Source: Haloferax mucosum ATCC BAA-1512
GTDB lineage: Archaea; Halobacteriota; Halobacteria; Halobacteriales; Haloferacaceae
Direction: 5' to 3'
Length of the DNA: 64,000 nt
NCBI RefSeq assembly: GCF_000337815.1
Contig: NZ_AOLN01000010.1
Location: 157,794-221,793, forward strand
Program-made: the position numbers and the translations under genes
Notes under the pieces: generated by a model
The model's input: the letters and a program-made list of their open reading frames with translations, nothing else
Told to the model about the DNA's origin: nothing
Database searches by the model: none
Part shown: piece by piece, positions 1 through 7,116 of the stretch
Position numbering within the stretch: position 1 is the stretch's first letter
Layout: the number at the start of each line of letters is the position of its first letter

Positions 1-440
1 TGCCACAAACGGTTGTAGTAATCGCCGGTCGAAAGCCCGCGTTCGGGAATCGTCATGCCGCTTTTCGACGGATCGTTGACCTGCGATGCGAGTGTCTTGA
101 TAACCGACGCCTCAGTATGTTGCTCCCCGCAGTCGATAACCGCGATTTTTACTTCGACGTCCTCCCGTGTCGCCTCGGTTTGCAGTCGCTCACTGACGAG
201 TCGAGCAGTGAGCGTCTTCCCCGAACCAGTCTTCCCAAAGATAAACAGATGAGTCGGCTCTCGACCGAAAATTGCGGGGTTGAGCGCCTGTGCGACTTTC
301 GACATGTGCTCGTCGCGGCCGACAATTTTGTCCGGGCCAGGTAGGTGTGAAATCTTGAGAATGTCCTCGTTCGCAAAGATAGGTTGATCGTATCGAAAGA
401 GGGGATCACGACCACCCCCGCCAGCCTCGTCAGATGTCAT
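1..440 (-). CDS. Orc1/Cdc6 family replication initiator, N-terminal part (runs off the left edge)
   Basis: An AAA+ origin-binding protein that would recognise the ORB boxes just upstream of it and load the replicative helicase. Only the first 146 residues are in the window; the rest lies beyond position 1. The N-terminus reads RDPLFRYDQPIFANEDILKI, typical of haloarchaeal Orc1/Cdc6. The Walker A motif GKTGSGKT is at residues 69-76, and VIDCGE follows in the next core strand. The ATG at 440 is chosen because family similarity begins within about ten residues and the ORB region starts directly upstream. Transcription points away from the repeats, the usual orc-origin arrangement in haloarchaea. 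The family is certain; which orc paralogue it is cannot be told from this part. Confidence 0.93.
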   Translation of the reverse strand, partial: MTSDEAGGGGRDPLFRYDQPIFANEDILKISHLPGPDKIVGRDEHMSKVAQALNPAIFGREPTHLFIFGKTGSGKTLTARLVSERLQTEATREDVEVKIAVIDCGEQHTEASVIKTLASQVNDPSKSGMTIPERGLSTGDYYNRLW

Positions 441-483
441 ATGGGTTCGGTATTCATACTCACCAATAATAAAAGTGAGGGGG

Positions 484-782
484 TGGACTCGCGTTTGTAA
501 CTATGGCAGATATGGCCGTCTGAACGGATGTATGTCAAAATCTACGTTTACTAAATACAGAGTGGCATCGCGCGAGTAACACTGTCAGACACCACCCTCG
601 CGGATGTAACACGTGAAGCCGACCCTCCCGAAGAGAACTACGAGTGGGGTACACTCGCGTTTGTAACGTAGTCGTTGGAGACCACCCTCGCGGATGTAAC
701 ACGGTGGGGAGTACCCTCGCGTTTGTAACGCGGTAGCGCCGAAGTTCCCGTTCAGACACACCACCCTCGCGTTTGTAACACG
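484..782 (+). repeat. Six forward ORB-like boxes
   Basis: Boxes at 484-503, 592-613, 648-669, 682-703, 711-733 and 761-782 share the core CTCGCGNNTGTAAC. Boxes 592 and 682 have GGA before TGTAAC, while 484, 648, 711 and 761 have GTT. The two classes alternate over the first four boxes. Most copies are followed by ACG or CG and preceded by a C/A-rich extension (CCAC or GTAC). They are likely binding sites for the neighbouring Orc1/Cdc6. Confidence 0.85.
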
Positions 783-841
783 AATAAGTGAAGGAGAGTT
801 CTCGCAGAAGACCCACTTCGGAGAGGATATTGCCGCTATAT

Positions 842-914
842 TTACAAACGCGAGGGGGGTGTGTTCAGATACTCTAGAGACTCTCGTAGCCGTTACAAAC
901 GCGAAGGTGGTGTG
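842..914 (-). repeat. Two reverse ORB-like boxes
   Basis: The boxes at 842-863 and 891-914 are reverse complements of the GTT-class forward boxes (TTACAAACGCGAGG and GTTACAAACGCGAAGG), each followed by a G/T-rich extension. Together with the forward set they make the inverted arrangement expected at an archaeal origin. Confidence 0.83.
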
Positions 915-1045
915 TGTGTGTACACTCTGAGGCCATACCATCGACTAGATTACAAGAAGCGAGAGTAAATCCCACAGCAGTCCTAGTCACCCGTTTCGCT
1001 ACAACCGTACAACTAACGACTACTAGTCAAGTACCAACCAAAACG

Positions 1046-1612
1046 TCAACCAAGTAGTCCCAGCTCACGAACGTCGGAATCAACAACTTCGAGTGCCGAT
1101 TCCGCGTCAGCAACCGCTTCAGCGCCTGTAATCACGATTTTACCGCTTCCAAACATGAGGATAACGACATTCGGTTCGTCGAGACGGTAGACGAGTCCGG
1201 GAAACTGCTCGGGTTCGTACTCGACGGCTTCGAGACCAAGTCCAATTGCAAGCGCGTTCAGGTTGAGCGCTCCACCGAGGTCGGCACTCGATACGATATT
1301 TTGGATGGTTGGACTCGGGTCGTCCGGAACGGGAACACCAAGTGAGTCCAGTTCGTCGAACAGCGTTTCGATTGCCGCGTTTACGTCTGTAACACTATCT
1401 GCACCGGTACAGACGATTTTCCCGGACCGGAACACGAGACAAGCGGCTTTCGGGTCGTGGGTTCGATAGACGAGTCCGGGAAAATTCTCCGGGTCGTAAT
1501 CCGTGCTGGACATATCGAGTGAGAGGCGGTCCAAATCGAGCTCGAAGCTAACCTCGGTCGAAGCAACGACATTCTGCACTTCGACCGACCTCGCAACGTT
1601 TGCGCGCGACAT
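1046..1612 (-). CDS. tbp: TATA-box-binding protein (TBP) paralogue
   Basis: General transcription factor that binds the TATA box and nucleates the TFB-RNA polymerase complex. The 188 residues form the two imperfect direct repeats of the TBP saddle. The first repeat contains FPGLVYRTHDPKAACLVFRS followed by GKIVCTGA, and the second contains FPGLVYRLDEPNVVILMFGS followed by GKIVITGA. Length matches archaeal TBPs (about 180-190). The start ATG at 1612 gives a short N-terminus before the IQNVVAS-like strand (here VQNVVAS). It is transcribed towards the origin, toward orc1/cdc6. Haloarchaea commonly have several TBPs, and plasmid-borne copies near orc genes are known, so this may be a paralogue rather than the housekeeping copy. 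Confidence 0.95.
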   Translation of the reverse strand: MSRANVARSVEVQNVVASTEVSFELDLDRLSLDMSSTDYDPENFPGLVYRTHDPKAACLVFRSGKIVCTGADSVTDVNAAIETLFDELDSLGVPVPDDPSPTIQNIVSSADLGGALNLNALAIGLGLEAVEYEPEQFPGLVYRLDEPNVVILMFGSGKIVITGAEAVADAESALEVVDSDVRELGLLG

Positions 1613-1862
1613 CTTGTGAACAATATGACAGGCTTTTGTGTTAAAGTACGGGGCTAATTAGGTACGTACACAACACGTTTCAATTCCGGAAATATCCTGG
1701 AATCCGTTCAAACTGTCCCAGTTCATCTACAACTCCCGTTTTATAAACTACTCTCTGTTCGTTTATATATTCATCATATTACTTGTTCTAGAATCCAAAT
1801 CGAATAACCAAATAATACAACCGCATCATAATTCTTTTCAGCACATTCACCGACTCATTGTC
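1613..1862. other. AT-rich divergent intergenic region
   Basis: No gene is seen. It separates the divergent TBP and tenA genes and should hold both promoters. It is strongly AT-rich (for example around 1740-1840). TATA-like stretches occur near 1811-1833, upstream of the likely leaderless start at 1863, but I cannot fix a single box. Confidence 0.5.
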
Positions 1863-2528
1863 ATGGCATTCACCGACGAGATTCACGACGAAGCCGACGA
1901 GTTTTGGTCGGCTATCGTCGCACATCCGATGGTCGAACAGCTCGGTACTGGTTCTCTCGATGTGGAACCGTTCAAATATTGGGTCCGACAGGACTACCTC
2001 TACCTCGTCGAGTACAGTCGGCTGTTCGCTCTCGGTGCGACGAAGGCTCCAACACTCGATTCGATGGGAACGTTTGCGTCACTCCTCGAATCGACCGTCA
2101 ACGAGGAGATGGACCTCCACCGCGGGTATGCGACCGAGTTTGGAATCAGCACCGACGAGTTAGAGGCAACGACTCCCTCACCGACGACTCGTGCGTACAC
2201 CGACTTTCTCGTTCGAACAGCCACACTCGGGACGTTCGGTGATATCGTCGCGGCACTGCTCCCTTGTATGTGGGGATTCAACGAAACCGGTCGGCGACTC
2301 GCCGCCAACGGGATTCCGGACCACAAACAGTACGCCGCGTGGGTCGAGATGTACACCGGCGACGAGTTCACAGAACTGACCGAATGGTGTAAAACCCTCA
2401 TGGATGACGTGGCCGCGGCCGCGACTCCAACGACCCGAGAGCGCTACCGCGAACTGTTCCGCACCTCCGCACAGTACGAGTACAAATTTTGGGACGCCGC
2501 TTGGCGACAAGAGGAGTGGCCCCTATGA
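1863..2528 (+). CDS. tenA: TenA family aminopyrimidine aminohydrolase / thiaminase II (Cys type)
   Basis: Predicted to hydrolyse amino-HMP (a thiamine breakdown product) to HMP for salvage into thiamine, in the cytoplasm. The 221 residues form an all-helical TenA/THI-4 domain over the full length. The catalytic cysteine sits in the LLPCMWGF motif at residue 135, the same position as in Bacillus TenA. The C-terminal YEYKFWDAAW motif carries the conserved glutamate. The second TenA-like gene starts on ATGA at 2525, overlapping this stop by four bases, so the two are translationally coupled. Family assignment is firm; the exact substrate is inferred from the family. Confidence 0.9.
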   Translation: MAFTDEIHDEADEFWSAIVAHPMVEQLGTGSLDVEPFKYWVRQDYLYLVEYSRLFALGATKAPTLDSMGTFASLLESTVNEEMDLHRGYATEFGISTDELEATTPSPTTRAYTDFLVRTATLGTFGDIVAALLPCMWGFNETGRRLAANGIPDHKQYAAWVEMYTGDEFTELTEWCKTLMDDVAAAATPTTRERYRELFRTSAQYEYKFWDAAWRQEEWPL

Positions 2529-3289
2529 AGGACACGACCACGGGGGAACCGTTGTCAGTTCCAGAAACGTACGACCAGTACGCCGCCGGTCGGGACCAGC
2601 CGAGATTTACCGACTGGCTCCGCGCTCGGGCGGGGGACCAGTGGGACGCGGCGACGACACACCGATTCACGCGCGAACTCGGACGTGACGACATCGACCC
2701 CGACGTGTTCAGTCGATATCTGGTGCAAGATTACGCATTCGTCGAGACACTCGTCGGCGTTTTCGGTCACGCGGTCGGGCAAGCCCCGACGATGGCCGCG
2801 AAGTCTAAATTCGTCGAATTTCTCAGAACGCTAACCGACGACGAAGACGACTACTTCCTGCGCTCGTTCGACGCGCTCGACGTTCCAGCATCGACGTACG
2901 GAAACCCGTCTACGACGCCGACGACCCGCGCGTTCGAAGACCTCCTCGAACGCGCCGCCCACCAAGGAGGCTACGCGGAGACGCTGGCGGTGCTCGTCCC
3001 CGCCGAGTGGGTCTACCTGACATGGGCGACCAAGGTGGCTGATCGGTCGCCGTCGCGTTTCTATCTCGCCGAGTGGATCGACCTTCACGCGACCGACGAC
3101 TTTGCGACGTTCGTCAACTGGCTTCGTGACGAACTCGACCGAGCGGGTGCGGTCGCCTCGCCACGCCGACAGCAACGCCTCGACCGACTGTTCCGCCGGA
3201 TGGTTGAACTCGAAGTCGCGTTCTTCGATGCGGCGTACGAGACAACGTCCGATACGACGGCCGAGGTATCCGGTGAGTCTACATGGTGA
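2525..3289 (+). CDS. TenA-like protein lacking the catalytic cysteine (TenA_E type)
   Basis: A second TenA/THI-4 helical-domain protein of 254 residues. The motif corresponding to the Cys site reads VLVPAEWVYLTW, so the nucleophilic Cys is absent, as in the TenA_E subclass, where a Glu is thought to serve. The C-terminal motif VELEVAFFDAAYE retains the conserved Glu/Phe-Phe pattern. The ATG at 2525 overlaps the stop of the first tenA gene; a longer in-frame start at 2489 would bury 12 codons in that gene and is less likely. The stop overlaps the symporter start at 3283 by seven bases. The pair may act on different thiamine degradation products, or this member may have a binding or regulatory role. 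Confidence 0.85.
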   Translation: MKDTTTGEPLSVPETYDQYAAGRDQPRFTDWLRARAGDQWDAATTHRFTRELGRDDIDPDVFSRYLVQDYAFVETLVGVFGHAVGQAPTMAAKSKFVEFLRTLTDDEDDYFLRSFDALDVPASTYGNPSTTPTTRAFEDLLERAAHQGGYAETLAVLVPAEWVYLTWATKVADRSPSRFYLAEWIDLHATDDFATFVNWLRDELDRAGAVASPRRQQRLDRLFRRMVELEVAFFDAAYETTSDTTAEVSGESTW

Positions 3290-4812
3290 GTACCGAAGTC
3301 GCCCTCGGGTTGACTGTCGCAACGCTCGCCCTCTTCACCGGCATCGGAGTGTGGGTCTCCCGCGGGCGTGTCGATTCGGTCGAAGACTTAGTCAGCGCCC
3401 GCGACTCGATGGGCGAACGTCGAACGACGGCGACCCTCGTTGCCTCGGTCATGGGCGTTTGGGTGCTCTTTTCGGCACCCGAAGCCGGGGCCGGATTCGG
3501 CATCGCCGCCGTCGTCGGATACGGTATCGGCGAGGCGGTTCCGATGCTCGTTTACTCTAAACTCGGCCCGCGAATCCGGCGCCTCATTCCACACGGCCAC
3601 TCGTTGACTGAGTACGCCCACGCCAGGTACGGCACCGCGATGTACGCGTTCGTCCTCGTAGTGAGCGCTCTCTACATGTTCATCTTCCTCGCCGCGGAAC
3701 TGACTGGTATCGCGGGTGCACTCTCGCTCGTCGCCGGCGTTCCGCAGTGGCAAACCGCTCTTCTCGTCGGCGGGTTCGTCCTCCTCTATACGAGCTACGG
3801 CGGACTCAGAGCCAGTATCACCACCGACGCCATCCAAGCAGTCGTCGTTTTCCCCCTCTTGCTTCTCGCAGTCGGTGGCGCACTCGTTTCACTGGGTGGT
3901 CCAACCGCCGCACTCGACGGTATCACCGAAACGAACCCCGCGTTGCTCGACCTCGGTTCGCTCGCCGGACTCCAGTTCGGACTCGCACTCGCATTCGCCA
4001 TCCTCGGCGCGGAACTCATCAACCAGACGTGGTGGCAACGAATCTACGCCAGCGACTCCGAACAGACGGTCGAACGAAGCTTCAGAAGTGCGGCGGTTGC
4101 GAACGGACTGGTCGTCTTCGTCACCGCATTTTTCGGCATCGTCGCCGTCGGAAACGCCGATGTCGTCACCAACGTCACGAGTTCGAACTACAACGCCGAC
4201 GTTGCGTTCTTCGTCCTCCTGCAGGACGCGTTCCCTGAATGGCTCGTCCTCGCGGCCGTTCTCTTGGCCCTGTTACTCGTGATGAGTTCTATCGACACGC
4301 TGTTCAACGCCCTGTCGAGCCTCGTCACTGCTGACATCGCGCGAGTACTGTCGTCGCCGAGCGACCGACAACTCGCCGTTGGCTCCCGCGCACTCACCGT
4401 CGTTGTCGCGCTCGCGGCCATCTACGTGAGTCTGCGCGCCCAGAGCGTCCTTCGGCTGTTTTTCTTCGCCGACTTGCTCGGCGCGGCCGTCGCGTTCCCG
4501 CTCGTCTACGGGTTGTACTCGACGCGAATCACCGGACCGGGGGCGCTCGCCAGCAGTCTCTCCGGTCTCGCTGTCGGACTCGCGTACTTCCCGGACCTCC
4601 GGGGAGCAATCACGGGAATCCCACTCGTCGGGAGTCACCTCCCGTCTGCCGACCCGCTGTATCTCACCTCCTTCGGTGGGGCGTTTCTCGTCTCGATGGT
4701 CGCGTCGCTGATCGCCGCACGGCTTTCGAACGCCGCGTTCGACCTCGGCCGCCTCTCCAGAGAGATTCGACTGCTCGATAGCTCGGCGACCGAACAACAG
4801 ACGTCCGACTGA
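3283..4812 (+). CDS. Sodium:solute symporter (SSS family), candidate thiamine-precursor transporter
   Basis: Integral membrane protein of 509 residues with about 13 hydrophobic segments and the SSS-family pattern of substituted helices (for example GGLRASITTDAIQAVVVFPLL and ELINQTWWQRIYAS near the middle). It starts inside the end of the second tenA-like gene, so the three genes form one operon. Substrate is inferred only from this coupling: thiamine, HMP or a related pyrimidine is plausible. The family is secure, the substrate is not. Confidence 0.85.
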   Translation: MVSTEVALGLTVATLALFTGIGVWVSRGRVDSVEDLVSARDSMGERRTTATLVASVMGVWVLFSAPEAGAGFGIAAVVGYGIGEAVPMLVYSKLGPRIRRLIPHGHSLTEYAHARYGTAMYAFVLVVSALYMFIFLAAELTGIAGALSLVAGVPQWQTALLVGGFVLLYTSYGGLRASITTDAIQAVVVFPLLLLAVGGALVSLGGPTAALDGITETNPALLDLGSLAGLQFGLALAFAILGAELINQTWWQRIYASDSEQTVERSFRSAAVANGLVVFVTAFFGIVAVGNADVVTNVTSSNYNADVAFFVLLQDAFPEWLVLAAVLLALLLVMSSIDTLFNALSSLVTADIARVLSSPSDRQLAVGSRALTVVVALAAIYVSLRAQSVLRLFFFADLLGAAVAFPLVYGLYSTRITGPGALASSLSGLAVGLAYFPDLRGAITGIPLVGSHLPSADPLYLTSFGGAFLVSMVASLIAARLSNAAFDLGRLSREIRLLDSSATEQQTSD

Positions 4813-4946
4813 CGTTACCCACTCTCTCAGTTTCCGGGGAGCGACTATTCACTTTCATACGTCTCCTCGGACCCGACGAATTCTGACACCGACCCCCAGA
4901 ACCGAGGTCACCGGCCACGAAACCGAGGTCACCGGTCACGATGGTC
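4813..4946. repeat. Short tandem repeat between convergent genes
   Basis: Two copies of a 20-base unit AACCGAGGTCACCGGYCACG lie at 4900-4919 and 4921-4940 (period 21), just before the stop of the minus-strand gene at 4947. The rest of this 134-base convergent gap has no visible gene. Confidence 0.7.
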
Positions 4947-5339
4947 TCAGTACGTTTTCACTGTCGCCGTCCCAACCGAAATCCGAACGAGTTCGTTTTC
5001 GGGCCACGCGGATTCATCTGCTCCGTACCGCCGGTTGATTCGTCGCGTCGCTTCACGTTTCTTGTCGGCGTCGTCAACAACGGTTGCCGTGCCGAGCATG
5101 GTCACTCGCCACTGCGCTCGCCCGTCGATATCCTTCTGCACCGAGAGTGCGACCCGCGGGTTTTCACGGATATTCGAAAGCTTGCGGCCGGTCGTCAGCA
5201 CTTCGATACCCTCCGCCGCGGCGTCGTAACTAAACCAGACGGGAGCAACGTGCGGCCGTCCGTCAACGCAGGTTGCGAGGTGGGCCATCAGCGGTTCGCT
5301 CGTCACGAGTTCGAGAGCCTCGTCGGATAATCCAGTCAT
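4947..5339 (-). CDS. Pyridoxamine 5'-phosphate oxidase-like (split beta-barrel) flavin/F420-binding protein
   Basis: A 130-residue single-domain protein of the PNPOx-like split barrel superfamily. The pattern MAHLATCVDGRPHVAPVWFS near residues 18-37, followed by EVLTTGRKLSNIRENPRVALSV, is the typical flavin or F420 phosphate-binding core. Such small haloarchaeal members are usually annotated as F420- or FMN-dependent oxidoreductases of unknown substrate. It is transcribed convergently with the symporter operon, so it is a separate unit. Confidence 0.85.
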   Translation of the reverse strand: MTGLSDEALELVTSEPLMAHLATCVDGRPHVAPVWFSYDAAAEGIEVLTTGRKLSNIRENPRVALSVQKDIDGRAQWRVTMLGTATVVDDADKKREATRRINRRYGADESAWPENELVRISVGTATVKTY

Positions 5340-5882
5340 ATCGTTGCTACCCGTTCGCGGGCCAAAGCTCTGTCTTCGGCACGTTCAACTGCTCTGTATT
5401 TAATCTTCGAATCCAGGATCACAGAGCTTCTACTGCTTGTCTCAGATGATTTTACATCCGCGAGGGTACTCCCTACGTACGACGGCCGCCGTCTCTTCGG
5501 TCTCGCAAGTACCTTCTGTTTTCCTTCGTCTATTGTCGTTTTCTATTGTCGTTTTCTGCTTCCGTTCTTCTGCTTCCGTCTCCTCACAGTTGGCTTGGAA
5601 CTCGTGTTCCTCCGTCTCAGAAATAGTCACATATCTGGTGTTATACGTCGTATACCGCCGTCCTGAATTGACCATAGAAAAGTTACTAACGTTGCCACTC
5701 TTCGGCTGTCTTCGATACCACTTCTCCAATTCGAAACTCCTGTTCGAATCGGTACATTTCTGTTTTAGTACTGCTACTCGCTGTTTTGCGTCCGAGTCGG
5801 AACGCGTCGCTGTCGGCTCAATCCGAGTGATAATACGCGTATAACAAAGCCATGTCGGTGGGACAGTTTAGTCACTTGACTA
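5340..5882. other. Gene-free stretch with a lone ORB-like box and pyrimidine-rich short repeats
   Basis: No convincing gene. It contains an isolated reverse ORB-like box (5451-5472), then a C/T-rich tract with tandem copies of TCTATTGTCGTTTT (5529-5542 and 5542-5555) and of TCTGCTTCCGT (5556-5566, 5569-5579). The open frames crossing it have no haloarchaeal codon or amino-acid pattern. The promoter of the gene at 5883 should lie near the AT-rich 5845-5875. Confidence 0.6.
5451..5472 (-). repeat. Isolated ORB-like box
   Basis: Reverse complement reads GGAGTACCCTCGCGGATGTA then AA. It matches the GGA-class origin boxes (592, 682) in the core and box 711 in the GAGTACCCTCGCG flank. It stands alone about 4.5 kb from the origin. 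Confidence 0.7.
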
Positions 5883-6902
5883 ATGAGTATCGAGATTACA
5901 CGTGCGACCGAATCTGACATCGAACAATGGGACGAGTACGTAGCGCAGTCTCCACACACGAACCTGTTTCATCAGTACGAAGCCCTCGAAATACAAGCGG
6001 CGCATTCCAGTGCGGAACTGTACCCACTCGTCGGACGCAAAGGAGACGAAGTCGTCGGTCTGTTTTCCGTGTTCAAAATCACGAAAGGACCGATTGCAAC
6101 AGTGTTCTCTCCGCCTCCCGACCTCCGGGTTGCGTATCTCGGACCGGTTTTGCTGAACATGGACCACATGAAACAGCGGAAGCGCGAGCGGCGTCACCAC
6201 GAGTTCATCGACGGCTGTCTCGAATGGGTCCAAGAAGAGGCTCGGCCGCGCTACACGCACCTCCGACTCGATGGTAGCTACGACGACCTTCGGGTCTTCT
6301 CGTGGAACGACTACACTATCACACCGCTGTACACGTACCACGTTGACCTCTCGGGCGGCAAAGAGGACGTGTTGATGAGCTTCAGTAGCGACGCGAGGTC
6401 GAACATCCGAAACGCCCCCGAGGAGGCGTACACTATCGAAGAGGGAGGACTCCGCGAAATCGAGTTGATAATCGAGCAGGTCGCCGCCCGCTACGAATCT
6501 CAGGGTGTCTCCTACGACGCGTCGCCCGAGTTCGTCAAAGACCTCTACACCTCGCTTCCGGACGGCCAGCTCCGACCCTACACGCTCCGACTCGACGGCG
6601 ACTTCGCAGGTGGGATTCTCGTCACAGACTACAAAAACACGGTCTCACGCTGGCAGGGCGGCGTCAGGACCGATATCGACAGCGACGTTGCCATCAACGA
6701 CGTGCTCGACTGGCGCATCATGTGCGACGCGATAGAACGCGGCCGAACGACCTACGACCTCGTCGGTGCCAACAACCGTCGTATCAACCGGTACAAGGCG
6801 AAGTTCAATCCGACGCTCCACCCGTTCTACAGTCTCGAACAGGACGTCGCCGGGATGCGAACGCTCGCGCACCTCTACAGGTCGTTCCGACAGAAAGTGT
6901 AG
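5883..6902 (+). CDS. FemAB/GNAT-like acyltransferase
   Basis: A 339-residue soluble protein resembling the FemAB fold (tandem GNAT-like domains). Features are the N-terminal motif WDEYVAQSPHTNLFHQYEAL, then LYPLVGRKGDEVVGLFSVF, and in the second half FAGGILVTDYKNTVSRWQGG followed by LVGANNRRINRYKAKFNP. That last motif is typical of the family's C-terminal helix-strand. Archaea lack peptidoglycan, so these proteins are thought to transfer amino-acyl or other acyl groups to surface glycans or lipids. That role is inference. The next genes (alpha/alpha barrel, phosphodiesterase, sugar isomerase-like) suggest a cell-surface or polysaccharide theme. Start at 5883 gives an N-terminus in line with the fold. 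Confidence 0.8.
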   Translation: MSIEITRATESDIEQWDEYVAQSPHTNLFHQYEALEIQAAHSSAELYPLVGRKGDEVVGLFSVFKITKGPIATVFSPPPDLRVAYLGPVLLNMDHMKQRKRERRHHEFIDGCLEWVQEEARPRYTHLRLDGSYDDLRVFSWNDYTITPLYTYHVDLSGGKEDVLMSFSSDARSNIRNAPEEAYTIEEGGLREIELIIEQVAARYESQGVSYDASPEFVKDLYTSLPDGQLRPYTLRLDGDFAGGILVTDYKNTVSRWQGGVRTDIDSDVAINDVLDWRIMCDAIERGRTTYDLVGANNRRINRYKAKFNPTLHPFYSLEQDVAGMRTLAHLYRSFRQKV

Positions 6903-7065
6903 ATTCGGGTTTCCCTACTTTTTAGTCCGAACCGACTCTCGCTGAGCGACACCCGGCGGATATCTCCTTAGAAAGGACTGATCGACGTCGAGAAATATAT
7001 TCCTGCGTCAAGAATATCAACTTCGCCGTCAGAAAAGGTGTTCCAGTGTCTGAAATAGCCGTTTT

Positions 7066-7081
7066 GACGCCAAAAGGCGTC
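7066..7081. terminator. Perfect 6-bp hairpin between convergent genes
   Basis: GACGCC-AAAA-GGCGTC, preceded by GTTTT, lies in the 214-base gap between the convergent genes ending at 6902 and 7117. It may act as a bidirectional transcript end. Archaeal termination mainly needs T-rich tracts, so the hairpin's role is uncertain. Confidence 0.45.
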
Positions 7082-7116
7082 TGGCGTCAGAACTGTCTTT
7101 CGACGGAAATACGCCC

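Larger units (their letters stand above)
441..1045. other. Replication origin region (oriC) with ORB-like repeats
   Basis: This gene-free stretch between orc1/cdc6 and the TBP gene carries eight good copies of an ORB-like box with core CTCGCG(TT/GA)TGTAAC. Six read forward (484-503, 592-613, 648-669, 682-703, 711-733, 761-782) and two read in reverse (842-863, 891-914). A degenerate copy lies near 561-583. The two orientations face each other across 783-841, which is where the unwinding element would be expected, although that stretch is only moderately AT-rich. Position beside an initiator gene and inverted ORBs are the hallmarks of haloarchaeal origins. From 915 to 1045 I see no repeat or gene. 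Confidence 0.88.

Noticed and set aside
441..914. CRISPR array from the regularly spaced repeats
   Set aside because: Repeats occur in both orientations, spacing is irregular and cores match ORB boxes beside an orc gene.
5442..5729. 95-codon minus-strand frame
   Set aside because: Overlaps the lone ORB box and a low-complexity tract; composition is Lys/Glu/Thr-rich without pattern.
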